From the NCBI GenBank assembly GCA_002451555.1, contig DKCU01000049.1, positions 19,977 to 83,976 of the forward strand: DNA of 64,000 nucleotides, written 5' to 3'. The stretch comes from Candidatus Segatella albertsiae. Lineage in GTDB: Bacteria; Bacteroidota; Bacteroidia; Bacteroidales; Bacteroidaceae. This document shows, one piece after another, positions 50,595-59,977 of this stretch. Below the pieces are notes generated by a model. The model did not search any database, had not been told where the DNA came from, and saw only the letters and a list, made by a program, of their open reading frames with translations. Position 1 is the first letter of the stretch, and every line of letters begins with the position of its first letter. The translations under genes and the position numbers were made by a program.

Positions 50595-51422
50595 CTATAA
50601 TTCGTAAACTCTGTCTTCAACATACTGCGCCCACTCCGCGGCAGTCTTGCTCTTGTCAAAGGTTTGCCATGGGATTGGCTTTCCAATGGCTATACGGAAA
50701 TGCTTGCCTACATTCTTGTACATCTCATCGACCAAGAACATCATTGCCAAATTAAATGGCAAGTGCTTATCGCTGAACTTAGCGATGCGATAGAAACGCT
50801 CGGAGTTTTGACCTCCGAAATGGATAGGAACCACATCTCGTTGATATTCCACGCTCTTGGAGATAAAGGTTTTCTTCCAAGGGATGTCATGAATCGTTCC
50901 ATCGTCTCGCTTACGGCTATTAAGTCCTGCAGGGAACATCAGCATGTGGTTTTGGCTTTGAAAGCCAGCCTCCACCATACGTGGGAAGTCACGACTATTG
51001 CGTCCCGTCTTATTGATACCGATGCTCACAGGTTTCAAGCCCGGGAGATTCAACAGCAAGTCATTGACCAAGTAGCGGAATTTGCCGTCATAATGCTGCC
51101 CGATAATCGACCCAAGTGCCACACCGTCCTGACCTCCCAAAGGGTGATTGGACACAAATGTGTAGAGTTTGCCATCATTTTTGTCCGGCAAGTTCTCCTT
51201 TCCCACGATTTCAATGTCCATCTTCAGATACTTCACACACTCCGTCAACCATTCCGTTCCCGAAAGATGGCGACTCTCCCACAAGAACTTGTTGACCTCG
51301 TCCTCATGAACGATTCGCTTGAGCCAGGACACTAGAAAACCGGGCACGAACTTTGCCTTCTTGCCCATCTTGCCCTTTAAGATTTTATCTATGTCGATTG
51401 TCTTCTCTATTGCTTCACTCAT
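50595..51422 (-). CDS. glsA: PlsC-like O-acyltransferase, GlsA-like
   Basis: A 275-residue 1-acyl-glycerol-phosphate-acyltransferase-like enzyme at the inner membrane. Motifs: FVSNHPLGGQDGVALG (the catalytic H...D block, with five residues between them), then a GINKTGRNSRDFPRMVEAG helix, and FPAGLNSRKRDDG in place of the usual FPEGTRS block. Following the GlsA model it would add the second, ester-linked fatty acid to an N-acyl-glycine. It is first in the two-gene operon. The fold is certain, the glycine-lipid role less so. Confidence 0.77.
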   Translation of the reverse strand: MSEAIEKTIDIDKILKGKMGKKAKFVPGFLVSWLKRIVHEDEVNKFLWESRHLSGTEWLTECVKYLKMDIEIVGKENLPDKNDGKLYTFVSNHPLGGQDGVALGSIIGQHYDGKFRYLVNDLLLNLPGLKPVSIGINKTGRNSRDFPRMVEAGFQSQNHMLMFPAGLNSRKRDDGTIHDIPWKKTFISKSVEYQRDVVPIHFGGQNSERFYRIAKFSDKHLPFNLAMMFLVDEMYKNVGKHFRIAIGKPIPWQTFDKSKTAAEWAQYVEDRVYEL

Positions 51423-51446
51423 TTCTATATTTCAGCTAACTATCTG

Positions 51447-51454
51447 CAAAAATA
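51447..51454 (-). promoter_or_regulatory. Predicted -7 box for the glsA-glsB operon
   Basis: TATTTTTG on the minus strand, 25 nt before the start codon; no TTTG at the right distance. It lies in the 315-nt gap 51423-51737, which otherwise holds the mraZ operator and promoter and A/T-rich sequence. Confidence 0.4.
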
Positions 51455-51665
51455 ACTCAACTTTTTCAAATACGAGCCTTTTTAGTGAAAAAAAAACAAA
51501 AATTACTTGATTTTACTAGTAAATTGCTTTGTTTTCCACCATTTTTGCCATTTTTCGTGATATTTTTCACACGAAACAAATCATCTTATAACACCCAATA
51601 AGTCCCTTCATAAAAGATTAATTTCCCCACATAATCAACTTTTTTATTAAGTTTATTAAATTTTG

Positions 51666-51690
51666 TGGGGAAAAGTGGGGAAATATGGGG
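51666..51690 (+). promoter_or_regulatory. Predicted MraZ operator: three TGGGG boxes at 10-bp period
   Basis: TGGGG occurs at 51666-51670, 51676-51680 and 51686-51690, exactly 10 bp apart; a degenerate TGTGT follows at 51696. An inverted copy (CCCCA, 51625-51629) lies 41 nt upstream. The known E. coli MraZ site is a set of TGGGN repeats with 5-nt spacers, the same geometry. The boxes cover the -33 region of the mraZ promoter, so autorepression of the dcw cluster is the natural reading. Confidence 0.78.
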
Positions 51691-51699
51691 AAAAATGTG

Positions 51700-51707
51700 T
51701 ACCTTTG
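51700..51707 (+). promoter_or_regulatory. mraZ/dcw promoter -7 box
   Basis: TACCTTTG matches TAnnTTTG. The expected -33 element is replaced by the GTGGGG boxes. The predicted start near 51712 gives a leader of about 26 nt. Confidence 0.58.
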
Positions 51708-51737
51708 GACCCGAATTCTTATATATAAGATGTACGT

Positions 51738-52196
51738 ATGCGTTTTTTAGGCAACATAGAGGCTAAAACTGACTCGAAAGGACGTGCTTTCTTGCCAGCT
51801 TCGTTTCGCAAGATACTACAGGTTTCTGGCGAAGAGAGCCTCGTGCTCAGAAAAGACGTTTTCCAGCCTTGCCTCGTCATCTACCCGGAGTCGATATGGA
51901 ACGAACAACTAGACCAGCTCCGCAAGAAGCTCAACCGTTGGAATGCCAAAGAACAACAAATCTATAGGACATTCATTGCAGATGCCATCTTATTAGCCCT
52001 GGATGGGAACGGACGTTTTCTCATACCTAAGAGACTTCTTAAAATGGCAGACATAGAGCAAAGCATTCGATTCATCGGAATGGGAGACACCATAGAAATC
52101 TGGAAGAACGAAGGAGAGGAAGAGACAACGTTCATGGACCTGGAAGAATTCAGCAAGGCATTGCAAGACGTGATGTCAATTAATAACGAAGAATAG
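51738..52196 (+). CDS. mraZ: Division/cell wall cluster transcriptional repressor MraZ
   Basis: A 152-residue DNA-binding protein of the MraZ family, first gene of the dcw cluster. It contains two SpoVT/AbrB-like halves, each with the DxxGR motif: DSKGRAFLPASFRK near residue 15 and DGNGRFLIPKRLLKMADI near residue 90. Members form a ring that binds TGGG-type repeats in front of the operon, and such repeats are seen directly upstream. It is followed by rsmH after 13 nt, as in most bacteria. Confidence 0.94.
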   Translation: MRFLGNIEAKTDSKGRAFLPASFRKILQVSGEESLVLRKDVFQPCLVIYPESIWNEQLDQLRKKLNRWNAKEQQIYRTFIADAILLALDGNGRFLIPKRLLKMADIEQSIRFIGMGDTIEIWKNEGEEETTFMDLEEFSKALQDVMSINNEE

Positions 52197-52209
52197 CACA
52201 AAAAGAAAG

Positions 52210-53124
52210 ATGGTAAAGACTGCAGAAACATATCATGTGCCAGTACTACTCAACGAGAGTATCGATGGACTCAACATAAAGCCAGGCGGCATTTATGTCG
52301 ATGTTACGTTTGGTGGTGGTGGGCACTCCAGGGAAATTCTAGCTCGCATCAACGGCAACGGACATCTCTATAGCTTCGACCAAGATGCCGATGCAGAAAG
52401 AAACGTTGTGCCCAACAAGGACTTCACATTCGTGTGTTCCAACTTCAGATACTTAAAAAACTGGATGAGGTATTATGGAGTGGATGGCATTGACGGACTG
52501 CTTGCCGACCTCGGCGTATCTAGTCATCATTTTGACGATGAGACCCGCGGTTTCTCTTTTAGATATGAAGCACCCCTTGATATGAGAATGAACAAGAGAG
52601 CAGGAAAGACAGCTGCAGACATCGTCAACGACTATGAGGAGAGTCAACTAGCCGACATTTTCTATCTTTATGGGGAACTCAAAAACTCTCGTCGCATAGC
52701 CTCAGCCCTGGTAAAGGCTCGAAACGAAAAAAGAATAGAATCAACCACGGATTTCATCAAAGCAGTAGAACCTTTATTCAAGAGAGAACGTGAGAAGAAA
52801 GATATGGCAAAACTATTCCAAGCGCTCCGAATAGAGGTCAACCATGAGATGGACGCCTTGAAAGAGATGCTCAAAGCGGCAACAGAATTGTTGAAACCTG
52901 GTGGAAGGCTATCCGTTATCACTTACCATTCACTAGAAGACCGAATCGTCAAGAACGTCATGAAATCGGGAAACTCGGAAGGTAAAATCTCACAAGATTT
53001 CTTCGGAAGAGTGGAAACTCCTTTCAAGCTCATCAACAACAAGGTCATCATACCTAGCAAAGAAGAGCAAGAGAGAAACCCTAGAAGCAGAAGTGCCAAA
53101 CTAAGAATCGCAGAAAAGAAATGA
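52210..53124 (+). CDS. rsmH: 16S rRNA (cytosine1402-N4)-methyltransferase
   Basis: SAM-dependent methyltransferase of 304 residues modifying C1402 of 16S rRNA. Starts MVKTAETYHVPVLLNES. The SAM-binding region YVDVTFGGGGHSREIL lies at about 30-45, and the family blocks GLLADLGVSSHHFD and YEAPLDMRMN follow. The C-terminal GGRLSVITYHSLEDRIVK and RNPRSRSAKLRIAEK are typical. The stop overlaps the ftsL-like start (ATGA), indicating translational coupling. Confidence 0.96.
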   Translation: MVKTAETYHVPVLLNESIDGLNIKPGGIYVDVTFGGGGHSREILARINGNGHLYSFDQDADAERNVVPNKDFTFVCSNFRYLKNWMRYYGVDGIDGLLADLGVSSHHFDDETRGFSFRYEAPLDMRMNKRAGKTAADIVNDYEESQLADIFYLYGELKNSRRIASALVKARNEKRIESTTDFIKAVEPLFKREREKKDMAKLFQALRIEVNHEMDALKEMLKAATELLKPGGRLSVITYHSLEDRIVKNVMKSGNSEGKISQDFFGRVETPFKLINNKVIIPSKEEQERNPRSRSAKLRIAEKK

Positions 53125-53561
53125 ACGAAGATAATAAAGATGACAAGACCAATGTGGAGCAGAAAGAAGACAAGGGGAAGCTTGCCTTGAAAGATGTCAT
53201 CGCCCAACAGGCCATTGAGGAAGAAGCACCTCAATCTTCCAACTTCACGCTTCGCAAGATACTGGGTGGAGACATCCTGACGGCTCAGTTCATCCGCAGA
53301 CAAATCTGGGTGGTCATCCTAGTCGTCGGCTTCACCATCATATATATATCCAATCGATACAGCATCCAAAAGGACCTCATCGAGATAGACCAATTGCAAA
53401 AAGAACTGCAAGACGCCAAGTACAAGGCCCTGTCAAGCAGCAGTCAGATAACAGAGAAAAGTCGTGAAAGCAACGTGCTGGAAATGCTCAAGAACAATAA
53501 GGACAGCATCCTGCACATCGCCACACAACCTCCATATATAATAAATGTACCCGAAGAATGA
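53121..53561 (+). CDS. ftsL: FtsL-like cell division protein
   Basis: A 146-residue bitopic membrane protein: an acidic/polar cytoplasmic part of about 60 residues, one membrane helix (about 63-82; WVVILVVGFTIIYISNRY), then a short periplasmic coiled coil (LIEIDQLQKELQDAKYKAL). This shape and its place between rsmH and ftsI identify the Bacteroidetes FtsL equivalent, longer in its cytoplasmic tail than E. coli FtsL. It would join FtsB/FtsQ in the divisome and activate FtsWI. Both ends overlap neighbours by 4 nt. Confidence 0.85.
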   Translation: MNEDNKDDKTNVEQKEDKGKLALKDVIAQQAIEEEAPQSSNFTLRKILGGDILTAQFIRRQIWVVILVVGFTIIYISNRYSIQKDLIEIDQLQKELQDAKYKALSSSSQITEKSRESNVLEMLKNNKDSILHIATQPPYIINVPEE

Positions 53562-55714
53562 GCAAGTTTGATGCAAAAAAAGTGATGCCTAGATATCGTG
53601 CCATCTCATTGGTCATGATAATCATAGCCGTATGCATAGTAGGCAAGTCACTCTATATCATGACTGCCAAACGCGACTATTGGATGAAAGTAGCCGAGCG
53701 ACAGAAGAAAGACTCTGTAACGGTAAAGCCAAACCGAGGCAATATTCTGAGCTGCACGGGGCAGTTGCTTGCGAGTTCCTTGCCTGAGTTCAAGGTTTTC
53801 ATGGACTTCGTGGCACTAGACGAGGCAAATGGCGACTCTCTTTGGAACGTAAAGGAAGATTCTATCTGCGAAGGATTGCACAAAATCTTCCCCGACAAGT
53901 CCATTGCAGAATTCAAAGCACATCTTGACGAAGGAAAAGCTAAGAAAAAGAGACATTGGGCCATCTACAACGAGCGCATCAACTACAATACATTTACCGA
54001 GGTGAAAGAGCTTCCGTTGTTCAAGTTAGGAACCAACAAGAGTGGATTCCATTGGGAAGAATACAATGCAAGAAAGCGTTCTTATGGTTCGCTGGCGGGA
54101 AGAACCATCGGTGCCATGTATGGTGCGAAAGACACGGCAAGATTTGGATTGGAGCTGTCCTACGACTCTATCCTCCGTGGCACCAATGGTATCGTACACC
54201 GAAGGAAGGTACGCAACAAGTTCCTTGACATCACCGACACCCCACCTATCGACGGTGCTGACATCGTCACTACCATTGATGTGAGCATGCAAGACCTTGC
54301 TGAACGTTCCGTCATCAACGAATTGAAGGAAATCAATGGCAATGTAGGCGTTGCCATCGTCATGGATGTCAAGACAGGAGACATTAAAGCCATTGTCAAC
54401 ATGGAGAAGTGTTTTGATGGAGAATATAGAGAGATTCACAACCATGCTGTCAGCGACTTATTGGAGCCTGGTTCAGTTTTCAAGACGGCTTCCCTGCTCG
54501 TAGCCTTGGATGACGGTGTGGTTGATACCACCTACTCTGTAGAGACTGGAGGTGGAGTCTGGCCAATGTATGGTAGAGATATGAAAGACCATAATTGGAG
54601 AAAAGGTGGATACGGAAGATTGACATTCGCACAAACCTTATGGTACAGTTCCAATATCGGTGTCAGCAGAATCATCGACGACCACTACAGGAACAATCCG
54701 GAGAAATTTGTCAAGGGAATATACCGAGTGGGATTGGCTGACGACCTTAAAATACCATTGGTCGGTGCGACTCCGGCTAGAATTAGAATGCCGCACAAGA
54801 ATAGCCATGGGCAATACGACAACTGGAGCAAGACTGCCCTACCATGGATGAGCATCGGTTACGAGACACAGGTTCCACCTATCTCGACATTAACCTTCTA
54901 CAATGCCATCGCCAACAATGGTACCATGATGAGACCGAGATTCGTCACAAAAGTCGTCAAGAATGGGACAACCATCATGGAATTTCCTCCAGAAGTGATG
55001 CATGAGCATATTGCCAAAGAGCAAAGCATAAAAAAGATGCAAACAATCTTGGAACAAGTAGTCAGCATCGGACTCGGAAAGAAAGCTGGCTCACCTAACT
55101 TCAAGGTGGCAGGCAAAACAGGTACCGCCCAAATGTCAAAGGGTGCTGGCGGATATAAGTCAGGCGGAGTCAACTATCTACTTAGTTTCGCGGGTTACTT
55201 CCCTGCCGACAACCCAAGATACAGCTGTATCGTTTGCATCCAGAAGTCAGGTCTCCCTGCCTCTGGTGGAGGTATGAGTGGAAAAGTGTTCCATGAAATT
55301 TCAGAAGGCATCATGGCACAAGACTTGAAACTAGATGTCAAAGATGCCCAAGACTCAGCTTCCATACTGATACCAGACGTCAAAAATGGCAATGTGCTGG
55401 CAGCAGACTACGTACTGACACACCTTGGCATCAAGACAAACACCAACTGGAGTGGAAGTTACCTCAATGGAAATCCTATTTGGGGAAAAGCAGAAAAGAT
55501 TGGCAACCGCTATGTAAAACTTGAAAAAGAAAAGCAATATGGCAAAGGCATTGTGCCCGACATCATGGGCATGGGAGCACGAGATGCTGTTTATATGATG
55601 GAAAGTCGTGGTATTAGAACACGGCTATATGGCAGAGGAAAAGTTGTCAAGCAGACCCTGATGCCAGGAACTCCAGTCAAGAAAGGTGCCTTTTGCATCA
55701 TCACGCTTGAATAA
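53558..55714 (+). CDS. ftsI: Division-specific transpeptidase (PBP, FtsI) with PASTA domain
   Basis: Class B penicillin-binding protein of 718 residues that crosslinks septal peptidoglycan. One membrane helix near 16-35 is followed by the dimerisation domain, then the transpeptidase with S306VFK (nucleophile), S364SN and K520TGT motifs. A PASTA-like C-terminal domain of about 65 residues ([21 protein letters not shown]) ends the protein, as in Bacteroidetes FtsI. It starts inside the ftsL stop (ATGA). Confidence 0.94.
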   Translation: MSKFDAKKVMPRYRAISLVMIIIAVCIVGKSLYIMTAKRDYWMKVAERQKKDSVTVKPNRGNILSCTGQLLASSLPEFKVFMDFVALDEANGDSLWNVKEDSICEGLHKIFPDKSIAEFKAHLDEGKAKKKRHWAIYNERINYNTFTEVKELPLFKLGTNKSGFHWEEYNARKRSYGSLAGRTIGAMYGAKDTARFGLELSYDSILRGTNGIVHRRKVRNKFLDITDTPPIDGADIVTTIDVSMQDLAERSVINELKEINGNVGVAIVMDVKTGDIKAIVNMEKCFDGEYREIHNHAVSDLLEPGSVFKTASLLVALDDGVVDTTYSVETGGGVWPMYGRDMKDHNWRKGGYGRLTFAQTLWYSSNIGVSRIIDDHYRNNPEKFVKGIYRVGLADDLKIPLVGATPARIRMPHKNSHGQYDNWSKTALPWMSIGYETQVPPISTLTFYNAIANNGTMMRPRFVTKVVKNGTTIMEFPPEVMHEHIAKEQSIKKMQTILEQVVSIGLGKKAGSPNFKVAGKTGTAQMSKGAGGYKSGGVNYLLSFAGYFPADNPRYSCIVCIQKSGLPASGGGMSGKVFHEISEGIMAQDLKLDVKDAQDSASILIPDVKNGNVLAADYVLTHLGIKTNTNWSGSYLNGNPIWGKAEKIGNRYVKLEKEKQYGKGIVPDIMGMGARDAVYMMESRGIRTRLYGRGKVVKQTLMPGTPVKKGAFCIITLE

Positions 55715-55757
55715 GCGTATATATATAATAAGGTGTAACATAAAACAAAAACAAGAT

Positions 55758-57221
55758 ATGAAGTTACAAGAATTGCTCAAAAACATCAAACCGATCCAAA
55801 TAATCGGAGATGCTGAAGTTGAGGTTACAGGTGTAAACATCGACTCACGTAAGATTAAGGATGGACATCTATTCGTTGCCATGAAAGGCACTCAGGTAGA
55901 TGGGCACAAGTTTATCCCTAAGGCTATAGAACTTGGGGCAAAGTCTATTTTGTGCGAAGATGTGCCTGAGGAAAAAACTGAAGGTGTTACCTATATCCAG
56001 GTAGAATCTACAGAAGATGCCGTGGGAAAAGTAGCAACCATTTTTCATGGCGATCCTTCTAGAAAGCTAAAACTTGTAGGTGTGACTGGAACAAATGGCA
56101 AAACAACCATCGCCACCTTATTATATAATATGTTCAGGAAATTCGGCCATAAATGCGGACTACTCTCTACAGTTTGCAACTATATCGAGGATGAAGCCAT
56201 CCCTGCCGACCATACAACACCTGACCCTATCGAACTGAACGAGTTGCTAGGCAAAATGGTAGAAGCAGGATGCGAATATGCCTTCATGGAATGTTCCTCA
56301 CATGCCATTGCACAAAAGCGTATCGGTGGATTGAACTTCACAGGTGGAATCTTTACCAACTTGACTCGCGACCATCTCGATTACCACAAAACATTCGAAA
56401 ATTATCGCAATGCCAAGAAGGCATTTTTCGATGGACTGCCAAAATCTGCCTTTGCCATCACCAATGCTGATGACAAAAATGGCATGGTCATGGTGCAGAA
56501 CACCAAAGCTACCGTCAAGACATACTCGACACGTAGCATGGCAGACTTCAAAGCCAAGATTTTGGAATGCCACTTCGGTGGTATGTACCTAGACATAGAT
56601 GGCAGAGAGGTCGGTGTTCAGTTCATCGGGAAATTTAATGTAAGCAATCTGCTTGCTGTATATGGCGCAGCCATCATGTTGGGCAAGAAGCCAGAAGACA
56701 TACTTGTCATCATGAGCACATTACACAGCGTGAACGGTCGCTTGCAGCCAATCCAATCACCAGAGGGATATACAGCCATAGTTGACTATGCCCACACTCC
56801 AGACGCATTGGAGAACGTACTCAACGCCATCCATGAAGTTCTTGACGGCAAGGGTGGACAAGTCATCACTGTATGTGGTGCAGGTGGGAATCGTGACAAA
56901 GGCAAGCGACCATTGATGGCACAAGAAGCCGTAAAACAAAGCGACAAAGTCATCATCACAAGCGACAACCCACGTTTTGAGGAGCCACAAGACATCATCA
57001 ACGATATGCTAGCAGGCCTCAACGCTCAGCAAATGAAGAAAGTCATCAGCATCGTTGACAGAAAAGAAGCCATCCGCACAGCCTGCATGATGGCACAAAA
57101 GGGAGATGTCATCCTTGTAGCAGGAAAGGGCCATGAAGATTACCAAGAAATCAAGGGCGTAAAACATCATTTCGATGACAAGGAAGTTATACGCGACATC
57201 TTTGGCATCAAACAGAAATAA
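55758..57221 (+). CDS. murE: UDP-MurNAc-tripeptide synthetase, meso-DAP type
   Basis: ATP-dependent ligase of 487 residues adding the third amino acid to UDP-MurNAc-L-Ala-D-Glu. The ATP loop is [10 protein letters not shown] at about 108-117, and CSSHAI and [10 protein letters not shown] mark the central domain. SDNPRFE carries the DNPR motif that selects meso-diaminopimelate over lysine. The ATG at 55758 is the family-consistent start; the 24 codons upstream in frame overlap the ftsI end and are not part of the protein. Confidence 0.96.
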   Translation: MKLQELLKNIKPIQIIGDAEVEVTGVNIDSRKIKDGHLFVAMKGTQVDGHKFIPKAIELGAKSILCEDVPEEKTEGVTYIQVESTEDAVGKVATIFHGDPSRKLKLVGVTGTNGKTTIATLLYNMFRKFGHKCGLLSTVCNYIEDEAIPADHTTPDPIELNELLGKMVEAGCEYAFMECSSHAIAQKRIGGLNFTGGIFTNLTRDHLDYHKTFENYRNAKKAFFDGLPKSAFAITNADDKNGMVMVQNTKATVKTYSTRSMADFKAKILECHFGGMYLDIDGREVGVQFIGKFNVSNLLAVYGAAIMLGKKPEDILVIMSTLHSVNGRLQPIQSPEGYTAIVDYAHTPDALENVLNAIHEVLDGKGGQVITVCGAGGNRDKGKRPLMAQEAVKQSDKVIITSDNPRFEEPQDIINDMLAGLNAQQMKKVISIVDRKEAIRTACMMAQKGDVILVAGKGHEDYQEIKGVKHHFDDKEVIRDIFGIKQK

Positions 57222-57279
57222 TTCTTTCCTTCAAGACAAAGGACATTCATAAAGAAAAAAATAAAGAAGACAAAGAAAA

Positions 57280-58548
57280 ATGTTATACTATCTCTTTAGA
57301 TTTCTAGAGCAATGGGGCATCAGTGGCTCCCATATGTGGGGTTACATTTCATTCCGTGCCTTGCTCGCCCTGATTGTATCATTGGTCATCTCGGCTTGGT
57401 TTGGCGAGAAATTCATCAAATATCTCAAAAGCAAGCAAATCACAGAAACACAACGTGATGCCAGCATCGACCCTTTCGGGGTCAAAAAAATCGGTGTGCC
57501 ATCCATGGGTGGTGTCATCATCATCATAGCGATTCTCGTCCCGGTTCTCTTGCTGGGCAGACTTCGCAACATCTATCTCATCCTGATGATTATCACTACA
57601 ATATGGCTAGGATTCCTCGGCGGAATGGATGACTTCATCAAGATTTTCAAAAGGGACAAAGAAGGTTTGAAAGGCAAATACAAGATTGTAGGCCAAGTTG
57701 GCATTGGACTGATTGTTGGCTTGGTACTTTGGGCCTCTCCTGATGTCAAGATGAACGAGAACCTCGCCATTGAGCGCCAAGGGCAAGAAACCGTTGTCAA
57801 GCATCGCTCGGAAGCGACCAAGTCTTTGAAGACTACGATTCCTTTCATCAAGGGGCACAACTTGGACTACTCCAACATCACCAGTTTCTGTGGCAAATAC
57901 AAGACCGCAGCAGGTTGGATACTCTTCGTCATCATGACCATCTTTGTGGTGACAGCCGTTTCCAATGGAGCCAACCTCAATGACGGTATGGACGGTATGT
58001 GCGCCGGAAACTCCGCCATCATCGGTGTTGCATTGGGCATTCTTGCGTATGTATCGTCACATATTCAGTTTGCCGCCTACCTCAACATCATGTACATCCC
58101 TGGATCGGAAGAACTGGTTGTATTCTTCTGTGCTTTCATCGGAGCTTTGATTGGATTTCTATGGTACAACGCATACCCTGCCCAAGTATTCATGGGCGAC
58201 ACGGGATCACTTACCATTGGCGGTATCATTGCCGTAGGTGCCATCATCATTCACAAAGAATTGATGCTGCCTATTCTTTGCGGTATCTTCTTCGTGGAGA
58301 GTCTAAGTGTCATTGTACAGGTATATTACTACAAATTGGGCAAGCGAAAAGGCATCAAACAGCGTATTTTCAAACGAACACCGATCCATGACAACTTCAG
58401 AACACAAGATAGTCAACTGGACCCTGAGTGCAAATACCTGTTGAAAAAACCACACAATGCTTTCCATGAGTCAAAAATCACCATCCGTTTCTGGATCGTA
58501 ACCATTATCTTGGCAGCATTGACCATCATTACATTAAAAATAAGATAA
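57280..58548 (+). CDS. mraY: Phospho-MurNAc-pentapeptide transferase
   Basis: Integral membrane enzyme of 422 residues forming lipid I from UDP-MurNAc-pentapeptide and undecaprenyl phosphate. About ten membrane helices. Conserved catalytic blocks: PSMGGVII, LGFLGGMDDFIK, SNGANLNDGMDGM and the HIII-type stretch RTPIHDNF. It carries the long hydrophilic loop (about 150-205) seen in Bacteroidetes MraY, making it longer than E. coli's 360 residues. Confidence 0.96.
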   Translation: MLYYLFRFLEQWGISGSHMWGYISFRALLALIVSLVISAWFGEKFIKYLKSKQITETQRDASIDPFGVKKIGVPSMGGVIIIIAILVPVLLLGRLRNIYLILMIITTIWLGFLGGMDDFIKIFKRDKEGLKGKYKIVGQVGIGLIVGLVLWASPDVKMNENLAIERQGQETVVKHRSEATKSLKTTIPFIKGHNLDYSNITSFCGKYKTAAGWILFVIMTIFVVTAVSNGANLNDGMDGMCAGNSAIIGVALGILAYVSSHIQFAAYLNIMYIPGSEELVVFFCAFIGALIGFLWYNAYPAQVFMGDTGSLTIGGIIAVGAIIIHKELMLPILCGIFFVESLSVIVQVYYYKLGKRKGIKQRIFKRTPIHDNFRTQDSQLDPECKYLLKKPHNAFHESKITIRFWIVTIILAALTIITLKIR

Positions 58549-58591
58549 CCCCCATGTCAAGCAAGACTATAGGGAAAGAACATAAAGCAAT

Positions 58592-59923
58592 ATGAGTAAA
58601 ATCGTAATTTTAGGAGCTGGCGAAAGCGGTGCAGGAGCTGCTGTGCTGGCAAAGAAAGAAGGTTTTGAAGTTTTTGTCTCTGACATGTCTAAAATCAAAG
58701 ACAATTACAAGAAACTCATGGACGACCACAACATAGAATGGGAAGAAGGTCACCACACTGAAGAAAAAATTCTAGATGCAGATGAAGTCATCAAGAGTCC
58801 GGGCATACCTAAAGAAGCTCCCATGATTCAGAAATTGATGGCAAAGGGTACTCCAATCGTCAGCGAAATCGAATTTGCAGGCAGATACACTAACGCAAAG
58901 ATGATTTGCATCACCGGAAGCAACGGCAAAACAACAACTACGTCTTTAATATACCATATCATCAAGACGGCTGGCTACGACGTAGGATTAGCCGGTAACA
59001 TTGGCAAGAGTTTGGCACTTCAGGTAGCAGAAACTCCACATCAATACTATGTAATTGAACTGAGCAGCTTTCAGCTTGACAACATGTATAAGTTCCGTGC
59101 CAATGTGGCCATCTTGCTCAACATCACACCAGACCACCTGGACAGATATGAGTACAAGATGCAAAACTACACCGATGCCAAAATGCGCATCACCCAAAAT
59201 CAAACAGAGGAGGACTGCTTCATCTATTGGAATGATGACCCTATCGTAACAAAGGAAATCCAAAAGTACGACCTTAAGTCACACCTCTGTCCTTTCGCCG
59301 AGACAAAAGAAGAAGGAACCGTAGGTTATATAGACAATGGGGAATTCGTACTCGACTACCCTTCTCACTTCGAGATGCCTCAAACAGACATGAGCCTCAG
59401 CGGCAAGCACAACATATACAATAGTCTTGCAGCAGCCTTGGCCTGCAACATCGTCGGAATCGATAAGAAGACCTTGCACAAAGGGCTCAGTGATTTCCCT
59501 GGAGTAGAGCATCGTTTGGAAAAGGTTGGGAAATTTGACAATGTATATTATGTAAATGACTCTAAGGCAACCAATGTGGACGCCTGCTGGTATGCCTTGG
59601 AGAGCATGACCACTCCAACTATCCTCATCATCGGTGGCAAGGACAAAGGCAACGACTATAACCAAATAAAAGACTTAGTAAAACAAAAATGCGCAGGAAT
59701 CGTATATCTTGGCGCGGACAACCAGAAGCTACACGACAACTTCGATGCGTTAGGCCTCCCTGTCAGGGACACCCATAGCATGAAAGACTGCGTGAAAGCC
59801 TGCAAAGAGCTTGCAAAGCCAGGCGACACCGTACTGCTAAGTCCTTGCTGTGCCAGTTTCGACCTATTTAAGAACATGGAGGATAGGGGCGAGCAATTCA
59901 AAGCACTTGTTAAGCAATCGTAA
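58592..59923 (+). CDS. murD: UDP-N-acetylmuramoylalanine-D-glutamate ligase
   Basis: Cytoplasmic Mur ligase of 443 residues adding D-glutamate. The Rossmann-like N-terminus KIVILGAGESGAGAAVLAKK binds the UDP-sugar. The ATP loop is ITGSNGKTTTTSLI (about 107-120). ELSSFQLDNM and NITPDHLDRY mark the central domain, and VYYVNDSKATNVDA the C-terminal domain. It lies 43 nt after mraY in usual dcw order. Confidence 0.96.
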   Translation: MSKIVILGAGESGAGAAVLAKKEGFEVFVSDMSKIKDNYKKLMDDHNIEWEEGHHTEEKILDADEVIKSPGIPKEAPMIQKLMAKGTPIVSEIEFAGRYTNAKMICITGSNGKTTTTSLIYHIIKTAGYDVGLAGNIGKSLALQVAETPHQYYVIELSSFQLDNMYKFRANVAILLNITPDHLDRYEYKMQNYTDAKMRITQNQTEEDCFIYWNDDPIVTKEIQKYDLKSHLCPFAETKEEGTVGYIDNGEFVLDYPSHFEMPQTDMSLSGKHNIYNSLAAALACNIVGIDKKTLHKGLSDFPGVEHRLEKVGKFDNVYYVNDSKATNVDACWYALESMTTPTILIIGGKDKGNDYNQIKDLVKQKCAGIVYLGADNQKLHDNFDALGLPVRDTHSMKDCVKACKELAKPGDTVLLSPCCASFDLFKNMEDRGEQFKALVKQS

Positions 59924-59977
59924 AGCATCGTGAGAGAGACAAGGCATGAGAGGAAACTATAAAGACAAAGGAATCAA

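Noticed and set aside
55686..55757. N-terminal extension of MurE
   Set aside because: It overlaps the ftsI end; MurE alignments begin at the ATG at 55758.
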